DNA of 5,904 nt from Paracoccaceae bacterium (GTDB lineage Bacteria; Pseudomonadota; Alphaproteobacteria; Rhodobacterales; Rhodobacteraceae): the NCBI GenBank assembly GCA_025458985.1, contig JALORM010000125.1:1-5904 (forward strand). Direction: 5' to 3'. Shown here one piece after another: positions 1 through 5,010 of this stretch (positions are counted from its first letter, which is position 1; every line of letters begins with the position of its first letter). Below the pieces are notes generated by a model. The model saw only the letters and a program-made list of their open reading frames with translations, was not told the DNA's origin and ran no database searches. The translations under genes and the position numbers were made by a program.

Positions 1-468
1 GAGCGCGGCCCAGAGCGTCAGCCCGATTTCCAGCTCGGCTCGCCGCTGCCGCGCGAGAACCGTGCGCCGCATCGAGGCGTTGAAGTCGGACGCGAGGAAC
101 AGCGACTCCGGGCTCTCTGTCCCCACGGCGCGGGCCACGCGGTCAAGTAGACCGAAGAAGGCCGGCAGCTCGGCGCGGGTCAGCAGGCCCGGCCGCGGGC
201 GGTCGCGGCGCGGCACGAGGGTCCAGCCCGCCCAGATCAGCGTCGCGCCGGAGGCGATGGTCAGAAGGTTCGGAAAGTCGAACGCCAGCAACCAGATCCC
301 GCCCGCAAGCAGGACGAACGGCAAGGCGAGGATCACAATAGCCAGCAGCACCGTAAACCGGCTGAGGCGCGACCGGCGGACGCGCCCACTGGCGATGTCG
401 TCGACCGCGCCACGGAACACCGCGGCCCCGAGCCGCGCGTGCAGCCGGCCGGCCAGCGCGGCTCTCAC
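1..468 (-). CDS. Probable M48-type membrane zinc metallopeptidase, N-terminal part (runs off left edge)
   Basis: A partial gene of 156 visible codons, starting at a GTG that overlaps the mch stop codon (GTGA). An in-frame TGA lies eight codons upstream, and I see no other ATG or GTG between it and this GTG, which fixes the start. Residues 1-36 are basic and alanine-rich. About 38-62 form a strong hydrophobic segment (FTVLLAIVILALPFVLLAGG) and about 66-85 a second one, so the protein is probably in the inner membrane. The stretch from about 98 to 156 (RAELPAFFGLLDRVARAVG, then SDFNASMRR, then ELEIGLTLWAAL) resembles the part of large membrane M48 peptidases just before the HExxH zinc motif. 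That motif would lie beyond the window, so the peptidase call rests on this resemblance alone. If correct, it would be a quality-control or housekeeping protease. Its place behind mch suggests co-expression by translational coupling rather than a metabolic role. Confidence 0.6.
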   Translation of the reverse strand, partial: MRAALAGRLHARLGAAVFRGAVDDIASGRVRRSRLSRFTVLLAIVILALPFVLLAGGIWLLAFDFPNLLTIASGATLIWAGWTLVPRRDRPRPGLLTRAELPAFFGLLDRVARAVGTESPESLFLASDFNASMRRTVLARQRRAELEIGLTLWAAL

Positions 469-1493
469 CTCGGGACCAGCGCCCAGTAGTCAAGGTCGAG
501 CAGGACGTCGGGCAGGTACTTCCCCTCGGCGTCCTTCAGCGCGAAGGGCGCGCCACGGGTGGCGACCAGCCGCAGGCGCAGCGCGCCCACGCCGGGCGCG
601 GTGGTCTCGGCCTTGCCGAGAACCTCGGACCAGGCGCGCACGGTGTCGCCCGCGAAGCAGGGATTGGCATGGGCGCCGGCGTTCAGCGCAACGATCATCT
701 GCGCGTTCGCGAGCCCGTTGAAGCTGAGCGCGCGGGCGAGGCTGATGACGTGGCCGCCATAGATCAGCCGCCTGCCGTCCGGCCGGGCGCCGGTATCGAA
801 ATGCACCTTCGCGGTGTTCTGCCAGAGCCGGGTGGCCAGCATGTGCTCGGCCTCTTCCACGGTCACGCCGTCGACGTGGTCGATGGTCTCGCCCACGTCA
901 TAGTCGCCCCAGCGGTGCCGCTCGCCCGCGAGCGCGAAGTCGTAGGCCGAGAAGTCAAGGCCCGCCGGGACGACCAGCCGTTCCGCGGGAACGACGGCTG
1001 CGAGGGCCGGGACTGCCGGATCGGGCGCGGGGGCCGCCTCATTGCGTTTGCGCACCATCACCCAGCGCACATACTCCAGCACCGCGCGCCCGGTCTGGTC
1101 GCGGCCCGTGGTCCGCACCCAGACCACGCCCGACTTGCCGTTGGAGTTCTCCTTCAGCCCGATCACCTCGGAGGTCGAGGTCAGCGTGTCGCCCGGCCAG
1201 ACCGGGGCCAGCCAGCGCCCCTCGGCATAGCCGAGGTTGGCGATGGCGTTCAGCGAGATGTCGGGCACCGTCTTGCCGAAGACGGTATGGAACACGATCA
1301 GGTCGTCCAGCGGAACGGCGCCGAGGCCGCAGGCACGGGCGAATTCGTCGGAGGAGTAGAGCGCATGCCGGGCGGGATAGAGCGCGTGGTAAAGCGCCCT
1401 CTCGCCTCCCGACAGGGTACGCGGCACCGCGTGGGCGATGGTCTCGCCCAGGCGGTAGTCCTCGAAGAAGCGGCCCGCGCTGGTCTTCGTCAT
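465..1493 (-). CDS. mch: Mesaconyl-CoA hydratase (beta-methylmalyl-CoA dehydratase), double hotdog MaoC family
   Basis: The product is 342 residues, close to the size I recall for Rhodobacter Mch. It reversibly hydrates mesaconyl-C1-CoA to (2R,3S)-beta-methylmalyl-CoA in the ethylmalonyl-CoA pathway, in the cytoplasm. Two MaoC-like hotdog halves are visible, about 10-150 and 190-342, joined by an Ala/Pro-rich linker (about 152-176). Typical stretches are GRFFEDYRLGETI (7-19), NLGYAEGRWLAPVWPGDTL (86-104) and, in the second half, WGDYDVGETIDHVDGVTVEE (195-214) and YGGHVISLARALSFNGLANA (245-264). The start at 1493 is chosen because its ATG overlaps the stop of the DUF1737 gene (ATGA) and has GGGG six bases upstream. 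The frame is open 41 codons further up, but that part lies inside the DUF1737 gene. The alternative is another MaoC-type enoyl-CoA hydratase. The neighbouring mcl2 makes the pathway assignment much stronger. Confidence 0.9.
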   Translation of the reverse strand: MTKTSAGRFFEDYRLGETIAHAVPRTLSGGERALYHALYPARHALYSSDEFARACGLGAVPLDDLIVFHTVFGKTVPDISLNAIANLGYAEGRWLAPVWPGDTLTSTSEVIGLKENSNGKSGVVWVRTTGRDQTGRAVLEYVRWVMVRKRNEAAPAPDPAVPALAAVVPAERLVVPAGLDFSAYDFALAGERHRWGDYDVGETIDHVDGVTVEEAEHMLATRLWQNTAKVHFDTGARPDGRRLIYGGHVISLARALSFNGLANAQMIVALNAGAHANPCFAGDTVRAWSEVLGKAETTAPGVGALRLRLVATRGAPFALKDAEGKYLPDVLLDLDYWALVPR

Positions 1494-1693
1494 AGCTGCC
1501 CCAGCTTCATCTGGGGGTCGTAGGGCCCGTCGTAGTCCTTGACCACGGCCTGCGCGCAGCGCATCCGGCCCGTCGCCGCGTCGTAGGCGTAGGCGGGCGA
1601 GCCGTGAAGCTCCCACCCCTTTGACAGGGCTTCGGTCACCTTGTGACAGAAGGCCGACGTGTCGTCTTCGGTCAGCAGCCGGTAGGCCTTCAT
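1490..1693 (-). CDS. DUF1737-family small protein
   Basis: A 67-residue cytoplasmic protein with no signal peptide or membrane segment. The sequence from YRLLTEDDTSAFCHKVTEAL (4-23) through SKGWELHGSPAYAYD (24-38) to RMRCAQAVVKDYDG and the tail YDPQMKLGQL matches my recollection of DUF1737 proteins, which are short, made of one domain and of unknown function. The start ATG lies 5 bases after the NnrU stop, with a weak GGGG about 8 bases upstream overlapping the end of that gene. The stop overlaps the mch start by 4 bases. The same frame is open upstream to 2521, but that part is out of frame with the real nnrU and mcl2 genes. Its fixed place between nnrU and mch suggests a link to the same physiology, perhaps as a small accessory protein. 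No function can be read from the sequence. Confidence 0.85.
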   Translation of the reverse strand: MKAYRLLTEDDTSAFCHKVTEALSKGWELHGSPAYAYDAATGRMRCAQAVVKDYDGPYDPQMKLGQL

Positions 1694-1698
1694 GGCGC

Positions 1699-2247
1699 TT
1701 ACCCCGGGAACGGCCACACGCCGAGCCAGGCGTGCACGATGGTAATCAGCGCGAAGACGATCACAGTGCCGGCCAGGGCCTTGATCTCGGCCGAAGGCCC
1801 GCCCCAGGCCGGGCGGGTCCAGGCGGGCTGCGACCGGTTGATGACGATCACCTCGATCACGGCCCAGGCCAGCAGGCCGCCGAACAGCACGACCGAGGCG
1901 AGGTCGCCGTTCACCAGCAGGTGCGCGACCGTCCAGGTCTTGAACCCGGTCAGCTGCGGATGGCGCATCGCCACGCCCAGCCGCGCCTTCGTTCCGGACG
2001 CGGCATAGAGGTAGACGGCCAGAAGCATCAGCAGGTTGTTGAGATGGACCGTCCAGGTCGGCGGGTACCAGAGCTGCGGAGTGTCGAGCCCACGGTAACC
2101 GATCACCATCATCACCACGCCGCCGACGATGACGATCGCGACGATGCTCTTGCCGATGTCGCCGAGGCTCTGCCGTGGGCCGGGCAGCGCGCGCTTGAAG
2201 AAATGCCCCGCATACCAGAGCACGAGTCCGAGGATCAGAAGCGTCAT
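1699..2247 (-). CDS. NnrU-family integral membrane protein
   Basis: A 182-residue polytopic inner-membrane protein. Hydrophobic segments lie at about 2-16, 33-51, 67-83, 107-136 (long, possibly two helices or one plus a re-entrant part) and 155-177. Family-like features include LWYAGHFFKR near the N-terminus, VVMMVIGYR at the end of the second segment, WYPPTWTVHLNNLLMLLAVY, the short loop GVAMRHPQLTGFKTW (91-105) and WTVAHLLVNGDLAS. Histidines at 15, 68, 95 and 108 are candidate haem or metal ligands. NnrU was named for its link to nitrite and nitric oxide reduction in Rhodobacter, and the family is related to the plant carotene isomerase Z-ISO, which binds haem. Its biochemical role in bacteria is unsettled. 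No denitrification gene is visible here; the neighbours are mcl2 and mch, so this copy may serve another process. A strong ribosome-binding site lies 6 bases before the ATG. Confidence 0.85.
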   Translation of the reverse strand: MTLLILGLVLWYAGHFFKRALPGPRQSLGDIGKSIVAIVIVGGVVMMVIGYRGLDTPQLWYPPTWTVHLNNLLMLLAVYLYAASGTKARLGVAMRHPQLTGFKTWTVAHLLVNGDLASVVLFGGLLAWAVIEVIVINRSQPAWTRPAWGGPSAEIKALAGTVIVFALITIVHAWLGVWPFPG

Positions 2248-2253
2248 CGGGTG

Positions 2254-2260
2254 CCTCCCT
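2254..2260 (-). promoter_or_regulatory. Ribosome-binding site of the NnrU gene
   Basis: AGGGAGG on the minus strand, six bases before the ATG at 2247. It overlaps the last base of the mcl2 stop codon, so nnrU is probably translated by ribosomes finishing mcl2. It supports the nnrU start. Confidence 0.75.
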
Positions 2261-3135
2261 TAGCAGGTGGCCAGTGTGGCGATCGCCTCGGCCTTGGCAA
2301 GGGTCGCCTTCGCTGCGGCGACGTGCAAGTTCTCGACGATGCGGCCGTCGACCACCGCCACCCCGGCTCCGCTGGCCTCGGCTTCCGCGAAGGCCGCGAT
2401 CTGGCGGCGGGCAAGGTCGATCTCGGCGTCGGCCGGGGCGAAGACCTCGTTGGCGATGGGCACCTGGTCGGGATGGATCAGGCTCTTGCCGTCCATCCCG
2501 AGGTCTCGGCCCTGCTCGCACTCGGCGCGCAGGCCCTCGGTGTCGCGGAAGGCGTTGTAGACCCCGTCAATGCAGACAAGCTGGAAGGCGCGGGCAGCCA
2601 GGAGGTAGGCCTGGAGCGCGGCCATCAGCGGCAGCCGATCGGGCCGGAAGCGGGCGCCGAGGTCCTTGGCGAGGTCGTTGGTACCGACGACGAAGCCCTG
2701 CATGCGGGGTGCCGCGGCGATCTCGGCCGCGCGCAGCGCCGACAGCGGCGTCTCCATCATCGCCCAGATCCGCGTGTCGGCGGTTCCGGGACGGCCATCG
2801 AGCCGCCGTGCAAGGGCCTCGATGTCGGCGGCCGAGTTCACCTTGGGCAGCAGGATCGCGGCGGGGTTCGCATCGGCCAGGGCATCGACATCCTCGGCCC
2901 CCCAGGGCGTGTCGAGCGCGTTGATGCGGACGATGAGTGCCCGGTGGCCATACCCCCCTGCTGCGAGGGTCTCGGCCAGAAGGCGCCGGGCTGCGGGCTT
3001 CTCGTCCGGGGCGACGGCGTCCTCGAGATCGAAGAGGATGGCATCGGCGGGCAGCTGTCGTGCCTTGTCGAGCGCCCGCACCCGCGATCCGGGGATGTAG
3101 AGCGCCGAACGCCAGGGCCGTGCCGCGGTATCCAT
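2260..3135 (-). CDS. mcl2: (3S)-malyl-CoA thioesterase, CitE/HpcH-aldolase superfamily
   Basis: The product is 291 residues. In Rhodobacter, Mcl2 hydrolyses (S)-malyl-CoA to malate and CoA. Together with the Mcl1 lyase this gives an apparent malate synthase activity in the ethylmalonyl-CoA pathway. The CitE-like TIM-barrel motifs appear in order: SALYIPGS (10-17), ILFDLEDAVAPDEK (33-46), IVRINALDTPWG (68-79), AILLPKVNSAAD (93-104), WAMMETPLSAL (124-134), GTNDLAKDLG (151-160), CIDGVYNAF (188-196), GMDGKSLIHPDQ (213-224) and VVDGRIVENLH near the C-terminus. By analogy with CitE-like enzymes, Glu128 and Asp154 are the expected Mg2+ ligands and Arg70 a substrate-binding residue. NDLAKDLG and DGVYNAF match the Rhodobacter Mcl2 sequence as I remember it, and differ from Mcl1. 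The alternative is another CitE-like lyase or thioesterase; mch in the same operon favours Mcl2. A GGAGGG ribosome-binding site supports the start. It is the first gene of the operon. Confidence 0.88.
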   Translation of the reverse strand: MDTAARPWRSALYIPGSRVRALDKARQLPADAILFDLEDAVAPDEKPAARRLLAETLAAGGYGHRALIVRINALDTPWGAEDVDALADANPAAILLPKVNSAADIEALARRLDGRPGTADTRIWAMMETPLSALRAAEIAAAPRMQGFVVGTNDLAKDLGARFRPDRLPLMAALQAYLLAARAFQLVCIDGVYNAFRDTEGLRAECEQGRDLGMDGKSLIHPDQVPIANEVFAPADAEIDLARRQIAAFAEAEASGAGVAVVDGRIVENLHVAAAKATLAKAEAIATLATC

Positions 3136-3394
3136 CGATTCCCTCCGTTGCCGCGCGCAAGCTTCCCGACTGCGGGCGCGGGCGCAAGGGAAATCATGCC
3201 GCAGTGCAGCAATCGAGCGAGCTCAGGGACTTGTGGCCTCCGGTGCCAGGGTGAACGGGCGGCTAACCAATTCTTTGCGGTCCGGGCGCAGGCTTTCGGG
3301 CATCGGACTTCAAGCAACGCGGTCGGCCGGACCGGACCCACGATCACCAGCATCAGCCGGACAGCGGCCCCTGTCGCGGCGTAGGGGCAGACCC
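3136..3394. promoter_or_regulatory. Divergent intergenic region between mcl2 and the small exported-protein gene
   Basis: These 259 bases must hold the promoter of the mcl2 operon (minus strand) and probably that of the plus-strand gene. I found no pair of -35 and -10 boxes that I would defend. A locally AT-rich pocket (GCTAACCAATTCTTTGC, 3262-3278) stands out from the GC-rich background. The hexamer CCGGAC occurs three times, at 3327-3332, 3332-3337 and 3357-3362. Open frames crossing this stretch look like chance frames in GC-rich DNA. The role is inferred only from gene orientation. Confidence 0.4.
3141..3146 (-). promoter_or_regulatory. Ribosome-binding site of mcl2
   Basis: GGAGGG on the minus strand, five bases before the ATG at 3135. 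It is a near-consensus Shine-Dalgarno and decides the mcl2 start. Confidence 0.75.
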
Positions 3395-3706
3395 ATGACC
3401 AAGGAACTCTTCGTTCTGTCGTTCGGCTTTGCGGCGCTGATCGCCGCGACGAACATCGCCCAGGCCCAGGCGGCCTGCGCCGACCGCGAGACAGTTGTCT
3501 CGCGCCTTGCCTCGGGCTTCGGCGAGACGCGCCAGGCCATCGGCCTTGCCGCCAACAACGCGGTGCTCGAAGTCTTCGCCTCGACCGAAACGGGGACCTG
3601 GACGATCACGGTCACCCAACCCGGCGGGCCGACCTGCATGGTCGCGTCGGGCCACTCGTTCGAGGCGCTGTCCGAAGCGCTGCCGCCTCCCGGGCGGGGC
3701 GCCTGA
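3395..3706 (+). CDS. Small exported protein with two cysteines, function unknown
   Basis: The product is 103 residues. The N-terminus (MTKELFVLSFGFAALIAATN) has a hydrophobic core and is followed by IAQAQA, a good signal peptidase I site with cleavage expected after residue 26. The mature part, about 77 residues, would be periplasmic. It carries CADRETVVSRLASGFGE, then an AIGLAANNAVLEVFAS stretch and GTWTITVTQPGGPTCMVASG. Its only two cysteines, in CADRE and TCMVA, could form one disulfide. I recall similar short exported proteins in Rhodobacteraceae with the same spaced C...RE...GE...GTWTI...C pattern, but I know no function. The frame is open upstream to 3233; the start at 3395 is chosen because it gives the signal peptide and has AGGGG (3383-3387) seven bases upstream. 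It is the only plus-strand gene, divergent from mcl2 and convergent with the next gene. Confidence 0.75.
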   Translation: MTKELFVLSFGFAALIAATNIAQAQAACADRETVVSRLASGFGETRQAIGLAANNAVLEVFASTETGTWTITVTQPGGPTCMVASGHSFEALSEALPPPGRGA

Positions 3707-3725
3707 CCCGGCGCTGCGCAGGGCG

Positions 3726-4097
3726 CTAGGCCTTGTCGGCCAGGCGCCGAAGCGCGCGCTTCAGAAGGTCGAGCTCGGCCCGCAGAAGGCCGAGTTCGGC
3801 GCGCATGTCGTCATCGGCGGGTTCCCCGACCGCCAGCGCGAACTGGGCAAGCGGCAAGCCCGACGATCCGGCCTCGGTCACGGCGAATACCGCAATCCCG
3901 TCCCCCAGCACTGCCGCCGGGATGGGAATCGAGACGATCCAGGCGCCGGCACCGTCGCCCCTGATCTGCACGTCGGCAACACTTGCCCCGCCTGCGGTCA
4001 CCTCCAGCCGGGGCGCATCGGTGCCTGAAACCCCGCTCAGCCGACCCTCCCAGACCCCCGCCCTGTACCCGAGCTTTTCCAGCCGCGCAGCCGCCAT
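3726..4097 (-). CDS. Conserved hypothetical protein with C-terminal coiled coil
   Basis: The product is 123 residues with no signal peptide or membrane segment. The first 95 residues look beta-rich, with alternating hydrophobic strands: GVWEGRLSG (14-22), APRLEVTAGG, AWIVSIPIPAAVL and DGIAVFAVTEAGS. The last 28 (DDMRAELGLLRAELDLLKRALRRLADKA) form a clear amphipathic, leucine-spaced coiled coil, which suggests self-association or a helical partner. I think related proteins occur in Rhodobacterales, but I cannot give a family name. The ATG follows the DUF6478 stop by 3 bases and has GAGGT (4105-4109) seven bases upstream inside that gene, so the two genes are almost certainly co-translated. Its stop lies 19 bases from the end of the convergent small exported-protein gene. 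Confidence 0.75.
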   Translation of the reverse strand: MAAARLEKLGYRAGVWEGRLSGVSGTDAPRLEVTAGGASVADVQIRGDGAGAWIVSIPIPAAVLGDGIAVFAVTEAGSSGLPLAQFALAVGEPADDDMRAELGLLRAELDLLKRALRRLADKA

Positions 4098-4100
4098 CGC

Positions 4101-4901
4101 CTAGACCTCGGCCCGGGGCCGGCGGCTGAACCGCAGGTCGCGCAGGCGGACGGCGTTCATCGCCGGGTTGTCGATCATCAGGTCCAGCCAAAGCTTGTCC
4201 ACGGGCACCTCGCGCAGGGTCCCGTAGGCCAGGTCGAATTCGGCTACCGACTCGTGGCCGGCCTCGGGAATGCGCACGGCGATCTGATCGGCGTTCGGCC
4301 CCTGCTTGAGGTTCAGCCGCGCAAGAAGGCCGGTGGGACGCTCGGCCTCGACCTCGGCCTCGATGCGGACGACATGGCGTGGCCCAAGCCCCTGGGCGGC
4401 CGCGGGCGGCAGGTCGATCGCTAGCGACAGGAAGCTTCCTGCAAAGCCGAAGATCTCGACCGCAAGGCCGAAGGGCGACAGGTCGCCCGGGCGCGCGTTG
4501 CGCTCCTGTCGCAGGACGATCTCGGCCAGAGGGCAGTCGTGGAACAGGACAATCCCTTCGGTCAGCGTCGTGCGCGCCGTTGCGGATGCATGGCCGCGAG
4601 GCTCGGCCGGCAGGCGCCAGAGGTCGGGCCGCCAGAGCCAGTCGGCGCCCGTCGGGCGGCTCATCGCGGTCGATCCGATGGCCGGCAGCGCGAGGCGGCT
4701 GTCGGCTGTGGCGATCAGGCGGTCCAGCTCGCGCCGAAGCTTGCGGGCACGCCCGCGCTGGGCGCGGAGCACTGCAAGCTCGGCCGTACCCGCGGCGGCC
4801 CCGGCCCGGCGCCAGTGACGCAGCATCCGACCCTCGGCCAGACGGTCGAACAGCTTCGGCGAGGCGGGAGGGTCGGACCCTTTCGGCATGGTGCTGACCA
4901 T
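4101..4901 (-). CDS. DUF6478-like protein, function unknown
   Basis: The product is 266 residues from the chosen start. A basic helical N-terminal part (KLFDRLAEGRMLRHWRR, then the arginine-rich AQRGRARKLRRELDRLI) is followed by LALPAIGST, a tryptophan-rich segment (GADWLWRPDLWRLP) and a long beta-rich region with LFHDCPLAEIVLRQ, SPFGLAVEIFGFAGSFLSLA, RLNLKQGPNADQIAV, VAEFDLAYGTL and the closing AVRLRDLRFSRRPRAEV. This matches my memory of DUF6478 proteins of Rhodobacterales. The start is uncertain. An ATG at 4997, just after ilvD, has GAGGT ten bases upstream and would add 32 residues of Ala/Pro-rich sequence. The ATG at 4901 has only GGGA, and one at 4889 has no clear site. I prefer a short form because family members, as I recall them, begin close to the LFDRL..RRxLRHWRR segment. 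No catalytic motif is evident; the beta-rich half may be a ligand-binding fold, which is inference. Confidence 0.75.
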   Translation of the reverse strand: MVSTMPKGSDPPASPKLFDRLAEGRMLRHWRRAGAAAGTAELAVLRAQRGRARKLRRELDRLIATADSRLALPAIGSTAMSRPTGADWLWRPDLWRLPAEPRGHASATARTTLTEGIVLFHDCPLAEIVLRQERNARPGDLSPFGLAVEIFGFAGSFLSLAIDLPPAAAQGLGPRHVVRIEAEVEAERPTGLLARLNLKQGPNADQIAVRIPEAGHESVAEFDLAYGTLREVPVDKLWLDLMIDNPAMNAVRLRDLRFSRRPRAEV

Positions 4902-4947
4902 CGGCGGAATTCCCGGCCCGATCAAGTCGCGGCAGACTGGCGGGGCG

Positions 4948-4985
4948 CCTGCATCGCGGGCCGGGAGGTCGGCGGGCGATGCAGG
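4948..4985. repeat. 10-bp perfect inverted repeat between ilvD and the DUF6478 gene
   Basis: CCTGCATCGC (4948-4957) and GCGATGCAGG (4976-4985) are exact reverse complements separated by 18 bases. A stem-loop could form on the minus-strand transcript 26 bases after the ilvD stop. No T-run follows, so it is not a standard intrinsic terminator. It could be an RNA-stabilising hairpin, an attenuating structure or chance in GC-rich DNA. It would lie inside the coding region if the gene starts at 4997. Confidence 0.4.
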
Positions 4986-5010
4986 GCCCGCCGCCATCAG
5001 CCGGTCGACC

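Noticed and set aside
62..721. A 219-codon plus-strand frame and the overlapping minus-strand frame 143-493
   Set aside because: Both are basic, low-complexity translations overlapping the membrane peptidase and mch frames, which have proper membrane segments and family motifs.
669..1523. A 284-codon plus-strand frame opposite mch
   Set aside because: Antisense shadow of mch with no recognisable motif.
1494..1616. A 41-residue N-terminal extension of mch
   Set aside because: It overlaps the DUF1737 gene in another frame, and the sequence before residue MTKTSAG does not look like a MaoC protein.
1694..2521. Upstream part of the minus-strand frame that ends with the DUF1737 protein
   Set aside because: It overlaps nnrU and mcl2 in another frame and reads as Arg/Gly-rich noise; the real start is the ATG at 1693.
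1621..3384. A 587-codon open frame on the plus strand
   Set aside because: It lies antisense to DUF1737, nnrU and mcl2, which have clear family motifs; the translation is low-complexity, Arg/Gly/His-rich and resembles no family I know. Long antisense frames are expected at this GC content.
3233..3394. A 54-residue upstream extension of the small exported protein
   Set aside because: It would bury the signal peptide inside the protein and lacks a good ribosome-binding site; the ATG at 3395 has one.
4906..4913. GGAATTCC palindrome just upstream of the 4901 start
   Set aside because: An eight-base palindrome with no extension or second copy; chance is sufficient.
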